DNA from: Streptomyces peucetius
GTDB taxonomy: Bacteria > Actinomycetota > Actinomycetes > Streptomycetales > Streptomycetaceae
Direction: 5' to 3'
Assembly (NCBI RefSeq): GCF_025854275.1
Contig: NZ_CP107567.1
Coordinates: 4,588,001 to 4,652,000, forward strand
Length of the DNA: 64,000 nt
The notes under the pieces: model-generated
The model's database searches: none
Seen by the model: the letters and a program-made list of their open reading frames with translations, nothing else
Told to the model about the DNA's origin: nothing
Shown here: positions 1 to 9,242 of the stretch, in pieces
Numbering within the stretch: the stretch's first letter is position 1
How the letters are laid out: the number at the start of each line of letters is the position of its first letter
Made by a program: the position numbers and the translations under genes

Positions 1-297
1 GACGGCGTGCCCGCGAAGGCCTTCGCCCCGACGGCGATCCGCTGGCTGACGGCGGTCGGCGGTTTCATGGACACCTACGCGCCGCAGATCGACACCGGGC
101 ACTACCCCGGCGACGACGCCACGGTCGACGTCCAGCTCGCCGCGGTGCACCATCTGCTGGAGGCGTCCCGCGCCCGCGGCATCGACACACGACTGCCGGA
201 ACTGCACCGGGACCTGATGGCGAAGACGGTCGCGTCCGGGCACGGCCGGGACAGCTACGGGCGGGTGATCGAGCAGTTCCGCCCCTCTCGCGCCTGA
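1..297 (+). CDS. NAD(P)-dependent oxidoreductase, C-terminal fragment
   Basis: Only the last 98 codons are in the window and the frame is open to the left edge. The residues resemble the helical C-terminal domain of 6-phosphogluconate/beta-hydroxyacid dehydrogenase-like enzymes of the imine-reductase type, with the typical ending in which a helix such as VDVQLAAVHHLLEASRARGI is followed by a GRDSYGRVIEQFR tail. In this family the domain helps form the dimer and the active-site cleft. The N-terminal Rossmann fold lies outside the window, so substrate and cofactor cannot be judged. The family assignment is from remembered pattern and is moderately sure. Confidence 0.6.
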   Translation, partial: DGVPAKAFAPTAIRWLTAVGGFMDTYAPQIDTGHYPGDDATVDVQLAAVHHLLEASRARGIDTRLPELHRDLMAKTVASGHGRDSYGRVIEQFRPSRA

Positions 298-366
298 GCT
301 GCGCGTGCCGGGGCGTGCCTGCGGCGGGCGGTCGGGGACGGGGGGTACGGCACAGGGCCGGCCGGC

Positions 367-840
367 TCAGGACAGGTTGACGACGGCCCGGTCGCCCACG
401 ACCGCCACGATCTTGACCTTCAGGCCGTTGACGACCGAGGTGCCCGAGGCGGACATGCTGCCGCTGAAGCTGTATCCCGGGGGACCGGCCGCCTTGTGCG
501 TCAGGGTGTCGCCGGCGATGCGGACCACGGTGAAGCTTTTGAGACGGGAGCTGTCACCGACGAAGGTGATCTTGTCCCCCGCCCGTACCTCCACCTCGCA
601 GCGGCTGTCCGCGCAGGCCCTCAGGTCCGTGCCGTCGGCGGCCTCCGGCAGCGCCGGGCCGGACGAGGCCGAGGATGACGGGGGAGCGGAGGGGGCCGGC
701 GCCGCCGAGGTGCCGGGCGGGGCGGGAATCGCCGAGGGCTTGGCCGAGTCGTCGGCACCCCCGCCCCCGCACCCGGCCACCAGCGGCCCCAGCACGGTCG
801 CACACAAGACGGCGCCGAGGCGGTACGCGGTGGAGGGCAT
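367..840 (-). CDS. Putative secreted lipoprotein
   Basis: 157 aa. The N-terminus has a short basic stretch, a hydrophobic core and a lipobox LVAG followed by Cys at about residue 24, so it is probably lipidated and held at the outer face of the membrane. A low-complexity Ala/Pro/Ser linker (about 30-65) leads to a small beta-rich domain with two cysteines (ACADSRCEV) that could form a disulfide. I recognise no enzymatic motif. It is a single gene with no close co-directional partner: the methyltransferase gene upstream ends 134 bp away. Confidence 0.6.
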   Translation of the reverse strand: MPSTAYRLGAVLCATVLGPLVAGCGGGGADDSAKPSAIPAPPGTSAAPAPSAPPSSSASSGPALPEAADGTDLRACADSRCEVEVRAGDKITFVGDSSRLKSFTVVRIAGDTLTHKAAGPPGYSFSGSMSASGTSVVNGLKVKIVAVVGDRAVVNLS

Positions 841-974
841 TCGGCGGTCTCCCGGGCTCTCGTGACAGGTCCGCGGGCATGCATGCCCGGCCTCGGGCCC
901 GTCGAAGCCCTCGACCGGCAGGAGGGCGTTTTCCGGTGTCCTTGGTGTGCTCGTGTCTGCCGGTGGGCTCGGGC

Positions 975-1769
975 TCAGGGCACGGCGTGGGTGACGCGGA
1001 GTTTCGACTGACCGTGCGGCAGCCGCTCCCAGTCGTCCATGAACCGGGCGACGAGACCGTGCCGCGCGGCCAGCCGGGTCAGGGTCTCCGTGCGGTAGTA
1101 GAAGTCCTCGCCCAGGACCTGGTGCTCACGTGTCTCGGTGCGGTCGAAGGTGAAGTCGAAGAAGCCGCCGGGCGCCAGCACCCGCCCGATGTGCGTGAGG
1201 CACTCGTCGATGACCTCCAGCGGCGAGTGCGAGAAGACGCTGTGCGCGTGGACGACCGTGAAGGACGCGTCGGGGAGGAAGTCGAGCCTCAGATCCTCCA
1301 CGGGGGTGAGATACGGCATTTTGTGCTGGAGGCCGTAGTGGACGAGGGTCTTCTTCGCCTCGATGAGGATGTCCGGCGAGATGTCGATGCCGTAGTAGTG
1401 GCCGGGCTCCAGATGGTCGATGAACCGCCATCCGGCACGCAGGTTGCCGCAGCCGATCTCCAGCAGCCGGTCCTGCGGCCGCAGTCCGTGCTCCAGCAGG
1501 TAGTCGAACTGCATCTGCCCGATGGCGAGCCAGCGGCCGTGGGACGGCCCTCCGCCCACCGCCGCCTCGGGGCTCCGCGCGGTGTCCGACGCCATGACCG
1601 CCCGGTAGTACGCGACGTGCCCGCCGCGGTGCCGCAGCCGCAGCCACGTGTCCCGGCCCGCGCGGCGCAGATAGGGGACCACTCGCCGCGGGTGCCGCAG
1701 TGCGTACCGCACCTTGTGGCTGATCCGTGAGCGGTTCGTTGTCAGCCGGGATACGGGTCTGTCCTGCAT
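975..1769 (-). CDS. Class I SAM-dependent methyltransferase
   Basis: 264 aa from an ATG preceded by AGGGAG at good spacing; the frame stays open for 28 codons upstream but without a better ribosome site. The Rossmann-type methyltransferase fold shows the glycine-rich SAM motif LLEIGCGNLRAG, then YYGIDIS (motif II acidic residue), an FTVVHAHSVFSH segment and a late APGGFFDFTFDR strand. The pattern suggests a small-molecule methyltransferase (methyltransferase_11/25 type). Substrate unknown. The N-terminal 60 residues are basic and precede the catalytic core. Confidence 0.75.
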   Translation of the reverse strand: MQDRPVSRLTTNRSRISHKVRYALRHPRRVVPYLRRAGRDTWLRLRHRGGHVAYYRAVMASDTARSPEAAVGGGPSHGRWLAIGQMQFDYLLEHGLRPQDRLLEIGCGNLRAGWRFIDHLEPGHYYGIDISPDILIEAKKTLVHYGLQHKMPYLTPVEDLRLDFLPDASFTVVHAHSVFSHSPLEVIDECLTHIGRVLAPGGFFDFTFDRTETREHQVLGEDFYYRTETLTRLAARHGLVARFMDDWERLPHGQSKLRVTHAVP

Positions 1770-2160
1770 GACGGTCTCCCTGGTGCCATCCGTGGGCTGC
1801 CCCTCTCGGATGCTATCCACGGACGGCCCCGCCCGCCTGGGCGCGGAGCGCACCGCCGCTCGTGCTCGGCGGGGCCCGGCGCGGCCCTGGGCCCGCGCGA
1901 GGGGCCGCCCGGCCAGGGTCTTCGGGTGGCGTCACCCGGAATCGAGGGGCTTCAGGGGCACCGAGCGGCGCCATTCGGCCGTCGGTCTCCTGGCGCTGCT
2001 CACCCTGGGCCTTTCCGGCCTCTCCGGCCTTTCCGGGCGGCGGCTGCGGCCGTCCGGTGGCCAGGAACCGGAGCCCGCCGGCAGCACCCGCTAGGGCCGT
2101 CCTCGACCGTGAGGCCACGCGCCGGAGGCCGGGGCGGGCGGCTGCCCGCGGATGCGACGC
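1770..2160. other. Intergenic region, no assignable gene
   Basis: This stretch lies between the methyltransferase start and the terminator of the NlpC/P60 gene. It is GC-rich and open in several frames, but no frame has a convincing start, ribosome site or recognisable protein. It contains three tandem copies of a CCGGCCTYTC-like unit near 2008-2038 and a 6-bp hairpin (CGGGTG/CACCCG) at 1923-1938. Confidence 0.5.
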
Positions 2161-2198
2161 GAAGGGCCGCCGCTCCCCCGAGGGAGCGACGGCCCTTC
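2161..2198 (-). terminator. Intrinsic terminator-type hairpin after the NlpC/P60 gene
   Basis: A near-perfect inverted repeat of about 17 bp per arm (GAAGGGCCG...CGCTCCC / GGGAGCG...CGGCCCTTC, one mismatch) with a 4-nt loop. It lies about 70 bp past the stop of the minus-strand NlpC/P60 gene. There is no long U tract, as is usual in Streptomyces. Confidence 0.75.
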
Positions 2199-2264
2199 CA
2201 TGCGCCTCAGGGCGCTTCGAAGCAACCTCGGCGCTTCAGGCGCGCGTCAGCCGCTGAGCGAACG

Positions 2265-3077
2265 TCATAGGACGCGGACCGCGCCGCTCGCCGGGTAGCC
2301 CGACAGGTCCTGGATGACGACGCCCTTGCTGGGGTTCGCGGCGTCCAGGTACTGGCCGTCGCCGATGTAGACACCCGTGTGGTATGCCGAGCCGGCGCCG
2401 CCCCAGTAGAGGATGTCGCCGACCTGGAGGTTGGACGTGCCGACCTGGGTGCCCGCGACCGACTGGTCCTGCGAGACGCGCGGGAGGTCGATGCCGACGG
2501 TGCGGTAGGCGGCCTGGACCAGGCTGGAGCAGTCCCAGGCGTTGGGGCCGGTGGCACCCATGATGTACGCGTCGCCGAGCTGGGCCTTGAGGAAGGCGAC
2601 CACCGTCGCGGCGCTGCCCGTGGCGGTGCTGCCGGCGGAGCTGTAGGCGGAGAGGGAGGTGCGGTCGGAGTCGCGGGACGCGCGCTCCCGGGCGGCCTCC
2701 GCGCGCTTCCTCGCCTCTTCCTCTTCCTTCTTCTTCTTGGCCTCGGCCTCGCGGTCCGCCTCGGCCTTGGCCTTCTCGGCGGCCTTCGCGGCCTTGGCCG
2801 CGGCGGCGTCCTCCTGGGCCTGCAACTGCGCCTGGAGCTCGAGGTCGAGGGCGACCTGCTGGGTGGCCTCGGCGGCCTGGGTGACCCCGGCGACGGCGTC
2901 GGCGGTGAGAAGGGGCATCTCGATGGTCTCGGTCACCGGCTCGGCGTTCGCCGGTCCGGCAGCACCGGCCACCGCGATGGTGCTGAGGAAGCCACCGGCA
3001 ACTCCGGCCCGTATCGCCATTTTCGAGGCGCTGCGGCGGGGCTTCCGGTGGCTGGGTATGTGAGCGGTGTGGGACAT
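2265..3077 (-). CDS. Secreted NlpC/P60 family peptidoglycan hydrolase
   Basis: 270 aa from the ATG of MSHTAHIPSHRKPRR; an upstream in-frame start exists but adds residues unlike the family. The order is: twin-basic signal peptide with hydrophobic core ending near PANAEP; a long charged Ala/Lys/Glu coiled-coil region (about 60-150, with AKKKKEEEEARKRAE); then the NlpC/P60 domain. The catalytic Cys is in AWDCSSLVQAAYR, the His in SAYHTGVYIGDG, and a third polar position follows in QYLDAANP. In this family the enzyme cleaves the D-Glu to diaminopimelate peptide bond of cell-wall stems. It is a single gene with its own terminator and a long upstream region. Confidence 0.88.
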   Translation of the reverse strand: MSHTAHIPSHRKPRRSASKMAIRAGVAGGFLSTIAVAGAAGPANAEPVTETIEMPLLTADAVAGVTQAAEATQQVALDLELQAQLQAQEDAAAAKAAKAAEKAKAEADREAEAKKKKEEEEARKRAEAARERASRDSDRTSLSAYSSAGSTATGSAATVVAFLKAQLGDAYIMGATGPNAWDCSSLVQAAYRTVGIDLPRVSQDQSVAGTQVGTSNLQVGDILYWGGAGSAYHTGVYIGDGQYLDAANPSKGVVIQDLSGYPASGAVRVL

Positions 3078-3672
3078 GAGTACAACCGCTATCAGGGCTT
3101 CGCGGTTCCCTTCAAGAAACGTGTGTTGCGCCACAGTTACGACCGGAACCTCTGAATCCGCTCCGCATGGACCCTTATTGACGCCGTAACGGGCAAAACG
3201 GGCAAGGATGATCAGGGCTGTGATCATGGGCTTTCCGTAAAAGGTCCGAATTGCCGGTGGCTTACCACCCCTTTACGTCCATGGCCAAGCCCCGCTTTTG
3301 TTGAACTCTTGAGTGAGTGGCGCAGGTCACAGAATGGTCAACGCCGTCGCGATCGGAAGCCCGTGGAGCGGCGTCCGCGTCCACTGCGATCCAGCCGGTG
3401 CCACTGCCGGGTGACCCGCCGTCCAATATCACCCGATGCGGTCCATCTCCAATTTGCGTGCACTCGCCACCCCTTGATAGGGCGCACCGGCTCCGACCAG
3501 CGAAGACGCCGCTCAATGTCACAGCTCGTGATCGGTCGAGCGCTTCGCGTATGAAGATCACCGCTCATCCGACTTCATGATCCTTCGTCGGGTGGTGGAG
3601 ATCACAAACTCCATGGCCGACCCCGTGTCGCAGATCACAGACCGACAGGCATAGGATGCGGGGCAGTCGGGC
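3078..3672. other. Long divergent intergenic region between the NlpC/P60 gene and nuoA
   Basis: There is no gene here. It carries promoters for the leftward NlpC/P60 gene and the rightward nuo operon. A GTGG-taag-CCAC mini-hairpin lies near 3257-3268 and a TGATCA palindrome near 3220. A TAGGAT box at 3652-3657 fits the Streptomyces principal sigma factor -10 consensus and is a candidate nuoA promoter, but no good -35 element sits at the right distance. The length (about 450 nt) upstream of the NlpC/P60 start could hold a leader RNA, but I found no recognised riboswitch core. Confidence 0.4.
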
Positions 3673-3690
3673 TTGTGAACTGCCTCACAT
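3673..3690 (+). promoter_or_regulatory. Rex operator (ROP) upstream of nuoA
   Basis: The sequence TTGTGAACTGCCTCACAT matches the Streptomyces Rex operator TGTGAAC-GC-GTTCACA at 12 of the 16 core positions, with one perfect half site (TGTGAAC) and a TCACA in the other half. Rex is the NADH/NAD+ redox-sensing repressor of respiratory genes in actinobacteria. The site lies about 125 bp before the nuoA start and about 15 bp after a TAGGAT -10 candidate, so bound Rex would block transcription. This implies that the nuo operon is derepressed when NADH is high. Confidence 0.78.
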
Positions 3691-3813
3691 GTACACGATC
3701 TTCGAGCGCGATCCTCGGTCGCGATCTTCGGAAGTCGGGTGTCACCTGCGGGGCGGCGAGGCGGTTGCCCGGTGCGGTCCAACGGTCAAGGACGACTGGA
3801 AGGAGCGAGGAGG

Positions 3814-4173
3814 GTGAATGCTTACGCGCCCATCCTTGTGCTCGGCGCCCTCGGGGCAGGGTTTGCGATCTTCTCCGTGGTCATGGCCACGCTTATCGGC
3901 CCCAAGCGGTACAACCGGGCAAAGCTCGAAGCGTACGAGTGCGGCATCGAACCGACTCCTACGCCCGCCGGAGGCGGGCGCTTCCCGATCAAGTACTACC
4001 TGACGGCGATGCTCTTCATCATTTTCGACATCGAGATCGTCTTCCTCTATCCCTGGGCCGTCACCTTCGACGCCCTGGGGATCTTCGGGCTCGTGGAGAT
4101 GCTGCTCTTCGTGCTCACCGTCTTCGTCGCCTACGCGTATGTGTGGCGGCGTGGCGGTCTGGAATGGGACTGA
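3814..4173 (+). CDS. nuoA: NADH-quinone oxidoreductase subunit A
   Basis: 119 aa from a GTG preceded by AAGGAG with an 8-nt spacer; the frame is open upstream but the family N-terminus MNAYAPILVL fixes this start. Three membrane helices with the loop motif KRYNRAKLEAYECGIEP, whose Cys and Glu are the conserved loop residues near the quinone cavity, then YYLTAMLFIIFDIEIVFLYPW. NuoA belongs to the membrane arm of complex I, beside NuoH at the quinone site. First gene of a 14-gene operon; nuoB follows after 18 bp. Confidence 0.97.
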   Translation: MNAYAPILVLGALGAGFAIFSVVMATLIGPKRYNRAKLEAYECGIEPTPTPAGGGRFPIKYYLTAMLFIIFDIEIVFLYPWAVTFDALGIFGLVEMLLFVLTVFVAYAYVWRRGGLEWD

Positions 4174-4191
4174 GGGGCTGAGGGGCACACC

Positions 4192-4746
4192 ATGGGACTC
4201 GAAGAGAAGCTGCCGAGCGGTTTCCTGCTGACCACCGTCGAACAGGCCGCGGGCTGGGTGCGCAAGTCATCCGTCTTCCCTGCGACCTTCGGCCTGGCCT
4301 GCTGCGCCATCGAGATGATGACGACCGGCGCCGGCCGGTACGACCTGGCGCGCTTCGGCATGGAGGTCTTCCGCGGTTCGCCGCGCCAGGCCGACCTGAT
4401 GATCGTGGCCGGCCGGGTGAGCCAGAAGATGGCGCCCGTCCTGCGCCAGGTCTACGACCAGATGCCCAACCCCAAGTGGGTCATCTCCATGGGTGTTTGC
4501 GCGTCATCGGGCGGAATGTTCAACAATTACGCGATTGTGCAGGGCGTTGATCATATTGTCCCTGTCGACATCTATTTGCCGGGCTGTCCTCCCCGCCCCG
4601 AGATGCTGCTGGACGCGATTCTCAAGCTCCACCAGAAGATCCAGACCTCCAAGCTCGGCGTGAACGCGGAGGAAGCCGCCCGCGAGGCGGAGGAGGCGGC
4701 CCTCAAGGCGCTCCCGACGATCGAGATGAAGGGGCTGCTGCGGTGA
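4192..4746 (+). CDS. nuoB: NADH-quinone oxidoreductase subunit B (cluster N2)
   Basis: 184 aa. It binds the terminal [4Fe-4S] cluster N2 that passes electrons to menaquinone. The four ligands are visible as Cys37-Cys38 ([10 protein letters not shown]), Cys103 (MGVCASSGG) and Cys132 (PGCPPRPE). The C-terminal 30 residues are Ala/Glu-rich and probably surface-exposed. The stop codon overlaps a GTG that opens a 49-codon ORF leading to nuoC. Confidence 0.97.
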   Translation: MGLEEKLPSGFLLTTVEQAAGWVRKSSVFPATFGLACCAIEMMTTGAGRYDLARFGMEVFRGSPRQADLMIVAGRVSQKMAPVLRQVYDQMPNPKWVISMGVCASSGGMFNNYAIVQGVDHIVPVDIYLPGCPPRPEMLLDAILKLHQKIQTSKLGVNAEEAAREAEEAALKALPTIEMKGLLR

Positions 4747-4892
4747 GCGACGGCCGTTACATCAGCCGCTGCCGCGGCGGGGCGGCCGCCGGGCCGCGGA
4801 CGGACACGAAAGCCGCGCCTCTGCTCCCCCTGCCTTCGGCGGGTGGCGCCCCCAGCGCGGGCGGAGAAGCACCAGGGGGACACGATGAGTGA
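4743..4892 (+). CDS. Small ORF bridging nuoB and nuoC (hypothetical)
   Basis: A 49-codon frame starts with GTG overlapping the nuoB stop (GTGA) and ends with TGA 8 nt inside nuoC, so it fills the whole 138-bp gap. The product would be Gly/Ala/Pro-rich (starting [13 protein letters not shown]) with no recognised domain. It could be translated by ribosomes reinitiating from nuoB and could carry them to nuoC. nuoC also has its own AGGGGGA ribosome site. High-GC DNA stays open easily, so the coding status is unproven. The same arrangement recurs at the two other larger gaps of this operon. Confidence 0.3.
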   Translation: MSDGRYISRCRGGAAAGPRTDTKAAPLLPLPSAGGAPSAGGEAPGGHDE

Positions 4893-5609
4893 CCAGCCGA
4901 ACCCGGAGAAGGAGCTCTCGGAGCAGAACCTTCCCGGCCAGCGTGGCGAACACGGTGAGGAGATCCGCGTCCAGCGCGGCATGTTCGGCGCCAACAACGG
5001 AGGGGACACGTCCGGTTACGGCGGGCTCGTACGCTCCGTACGGATGCCGGGCCCGGCCTCCCGCCCGTACGGCGGCTATTTCGACGAGGTGGCCGACGAA
5101 CTCGAGGGCGCGCTCGAGGAGCAGGGCCTGGCGCCCGAGAACGCCATCGAGAAGACCGTCGTCGACCGCGGTGAACTCACCTTCCACATCGCGCGCGAAC
5201 ACCTGGTGCGGGTGGCGAGGACCCTGAGGGACGACCCGGCGCTGCGCTTCGAGCTCTGCACCGGCGTGAGCGGGGTGCACTACCCCGAGGACAAGGGCCG
5301 CGAGCTGCACGCCGTCTACCACCTGCGCTCGCTCACCCACGGCCGGCTGATCCGGCTCGAGGTCGCCGCCCCGGACAGCGACCCGCACGTCCCGTCCCTG
5401 GTGCCGGTCTATCCCACCAACGACTGGCACGAGCGCGAGACCTACGACTTCTTCGGGCTCGTCTTCGACGGCCACCCCGCCCTCACCCGGATCATGATGC
5501 CGGACGACTGGCAGGGCTTCCCGCAGCGCAAGGACGTTTCCCTCGGCGGCATCGCCGTCGAGTACAAGGGCGCCCAGATCCCGGCTCCGGACCAGCGGAG
5601 GTCGTACTC

Positions 5610-5613
<4 letters not shown>
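4885..5613 (+). CDS. nuoC: NADH-quinone oxidoreductase subunit C (30 kDa)
   Basis: 242 aa from an ATG preceded by AGGGGGA. The family signature [29 protein letters not shown] is present in pieces ([11 protein letters not shown], then [13 protein letters not shown]), ending in GFPQRKDV. The N-terminal 45 residues are a charged extension that other actinobacterial NuoC also have. It is a peripheral-arm subunit that packs on NuoD and NuoB. Its stop overlaps the nuoD GTG by 4 nt. Confidence 0.96.
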
Positions 5614-6928
<1,315 letters not shown>

Positions 6929-6932
<4 letters not shown>

Positions 6933-7762
6933 CGGACGTATCGCTGGGCATGCCGCAACTGCCGGCGCCCGACTACCCGGCCGATGTGCGCGCGAGGCTG
7001 GAGGCGGACGCGAAGAAGATCATCGCCCGCTACCCCGGCAGCCGGTCCGCCCTGCTGCCGCTGCTGCACCTCGTGCAGTCGGAAGAGGGCCATGTGTCCC
7101 GCACGGGCATGCGGTTCTGCGCCGAGATGCTCGACCTCACCACCGCCGAGGTCACCGCGGTCGCCACCTTCTACACCATGTACCGGCGCAAGCCGTCCGG
7201 TGAGTACCAGGTCGGCGTCTGCACCAACACGCTGTGCGCGGTGATGGGCGGCGACGCGATCTTCGAGGAGCTCAAGGAGCACCTCGGGGTGGGCAACAAC
7301 GAGACGACCGAGGACGGCAAGGTCACGCTCGAGCACATCGAGTGCAACGCGGCCTGCGACTTCGCGCCCGTGGTGATGGTCAACTGGGAGTTCTTCGACA
7401 ACCAGACGCCGGAGTCGGCGAAGCAACTCGTCGACGACCTGCGCGCCGGCGAGCCGGTCAGTCCCACCCGCGGCGCGCCCCTGTGCACGTACAAGGAGAC
7501 CGCCCGCATCCTGGCCGGCTTCCCCGACGAGCGCCCCGGCGCGGTCGAGGCGACCGGCGGCGCGGGACCGGCGTCGCTGATCGGTCTGCGGCTGGCCAAG
7601 GGCGAGGCCGCCCCCGCGCGGGTGGTCCACCCGCGGGGCGAGGCGCCGCACGACCGCCCCCAGCCCGGCTCGGAGCACCTCAGCTCCCACGACGCACCGC
7701 AGAAGACTTCGGCATCCGACCCGGACAACCCGGCCGGACCTGTGGCCGAGGAGGGGGAGTGA
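6929..7762 (+). CDS. nuoE: NADH-quinone oxidoreductase subunit E (24 kDa, [2Fe-2S] N1a)
   Basis: 277 aa from the ATG overlapping the nuoD stop. The thioredoxin-like [2Fe-2S] site is complete: Cys98 and Cys103 (VGVCTNTLC), then Cys139 and Cys143 ([10 protein letters not shown]). The C-terminal third (about 190-277) is a Pro/Ala-rich extension without a known fold. It works with NuoF as the NADH dehydrogenase module. Its TGA overlaps the nuoF ATG by one base. Confidence 0.96.
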
Positions 7763-9141
7763 TGACCTTGTCCACCGAGTACGGCGGCGGCTCCCGGCCG
7801 GAGGTCGGCGGAGAGGGCAGCCCCGAGAAGCTCCTCTCCCCGGTGCTGTCGGCCTTCTGGGACGAACCGGAGTCATGGACGCTGGCGACCTACCGCAGGC
7901 ACGAGGGCTACGAGGGCCTGCGCAAGGCGCTCGCCATGTCGCCCGACGACCTGATCGCCTACGTCAAGGACTCCGGTCTGCGCGGCCGGGGCGGCGCGGG
8001 CTTTCCCACCGGCATGAAGTGGCAGTTCATTCCGCAGGGCGACGGCAAGCCGCACTACCTCGTCGTCAACGCCGACGAGTCGGAGCCCGGCACCTGCAAG
8101 GACATCCCCCTTCTCTTCGCCAATCCGCACTCCCTCATCGAGGGAATCGTGATCGCCTGCTACGCGATCCGCTCCAGCCACGCCTTCATCTATCTGCGCG
8201 GCGAGGTCGTCCCCGTACTGCGGCGGCTGCACGAGGCCGTGCGCGAGGCGTACGAGGCGGGATTCCTCGGCAAGGACATCCTCGGCAGCGGCCTCGACCT
8301 CGAAGTCACCGTGCACGCCGGGGCGGGCGCGTACATCTGCGGTGAGGAGACCGCGCTGCTGGACTCCCTGGAAGGCCGCCGCGGCCAGCCCCGGCTGCGG
8401 CCCCCCTTCCCCGCGGTCGCCGGCCTGTACGCCTGCCCCACTGTGGTGAACAACGTCGAGTCCATCGCGTCGGTTCCCGCGATCCTCAACAAGGGCAAGG
8501 ACTGGTTCAGGTCCATGGGCAGCGAGAAGTCCCCGGGCTTCACGCTGTACTCGCTCAGCGGCCACGTCGCGAGCCCCGGCCAGTACGAGGCGCCGCTCGG
8601 CATCACCCTGCGCCAGCTGCTCGACATGAGCGGTGGCATGCGCCCCGGCCACCGGCTGAAGTTCTGGACGCCCGGCGGCTCCTCGACCCCGATGTTCACC
8701 GACGAGCACCTCGACGTCCCGCTGGACTACGAAGGCGTCGGCGCGGCCGGTTCGATGCTCGGCACCAAGGCGCTCCAGTGCTTCGACGAGACGACCTGCG
8801 TGGTGCGGGCCGTCACCCGCTGGACCGAGTTCTACGCCCACGAGTCCTGCGGCAAGTGCACACCGTGCCGCGAAGGCACGTACTGGCTCGTCCAGTTGCT
8901 GCGCGACATCGAGGCGGGCAAGGGCCTCATGTCCGACCTCGACAAGCTGAACGACATCGCCGACAACATCAACGGCAAGTCGTTCTGCGCCCTCGGCGAC
9001 GGCGCCGCGTCGCCGATCTTCTCCTCGCTCAAGTACTTCCGCGACGAGTACGAGCAGCACATCACCGGCAAGGGCTGCCCCTTCGACCCCGCCAGGTCGA
9101 CGGCCTGGGCCGGCCGACACACCACGGAGGTGTCCGCATGA
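7762..9141 (+). CDS. nuoF: NADH-quinone oxidoreductase subunit F (51 kDa, NADH/FMN site)
   Basis: 459 aa from ATG 7762; a GTG three bases earlier is in frame, but GGAGG is better spaced for the ATG. It shows the NADH/FMN glycine-rich loop [13 protein letters not shown], the second nucleotide motif [19 protein letters not shown], and the N3 cluster ligands [12 protein letters not shown] plus CALGDG. This is the entry point for electrons from NADH. The stop overlaps an ATG that opens a 34-codon ORF before nuoG. Confidence 0.96.
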   Translation: MTLSTEYGGGSRPEVGGEGSPEKLLSPVLSAFWDEPESWTLATYRRHEGYEGLRKALAMSPDDLIAYVKDSGLRGRGGAGFPTGMKWQFIPQGDGKPHYLVVNADESEPGTCKDIPLLFANPHSLIEGIVIACYAIRSSHAFIYLRGEVVPVLRRLHEAVREAYEAGFLGKDILGSGLDLEVTVHAGAGAYICGEETALLDSLEGRRGQPRLRPPFPAVAGLYACPTVVNNVESIASVPAILNKGKDWFRSMGSEKSPGFTLYSLSGHVASPGQYEAPLGITLRQLLDMSGGMRPGHRLKFWTPGGSSTPMFTDEHLDVPLDYEGVGAAGSMLGTKALQCFDETTCVVRAVTRWTEFYAHESCGKCTPCREGTYWLVQLLRDIEAGKGLMSDLDKLNDIADNINGKSFCALGDGAASPIFSSLKYFRDEYEQHITGKGCPFDPARSTAWAGRHTTEVSA

Positions 9142-9242
9142 CTGTGGCGCACGCGCCGAATCCCGGCCGCGGCCCCGCCGCAGGCCGCTGCGCGGACGAA
9201 GCCGCGCAGGCCGCCCCGCGTCGCGGGGAGGTGCGGGCATGA
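9138..9242 (+). CDS. Small ORF bridging nuoF and nuoG (hypothetical)
   Basis: A 34-codon frame whose ATG overlaps the nuoF stop (ATGA) and whose TGA overlaps the nuoG ATG (ATGA), so it spans the gap exactly. The product would be [13 protein letters not shown]... ending EVRA, with no recognised domain. The ribosome site of nuoG (GGGGAGGTG) lies inside its last codons. It may be a coupling device rather than a functional peptide, or it may be chance. Confidence 0.35.
   Translation: MTVAHAPNPGRGPAAGRCADEAAQAAPRRGEVRA

Noticed and set aside
1714..2270. Overlapping plus-strand ORFs after the methyltransferase start, one with a short hydrophobic LSGLSGLSG stretch
   Set aside because: The hydrophobic run is produced by a small tandem DNA repeat, and no ORF has a convincing start; the end overlaps a terminator hairpin.
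3078..3330. c-di-AMP (ydaO-yuaA) riboswitch upstream of the NlpC/P60 gene
   Set aside because: I looked for the conserved core on the minus strand and did not see it; only weak hairpins are present.
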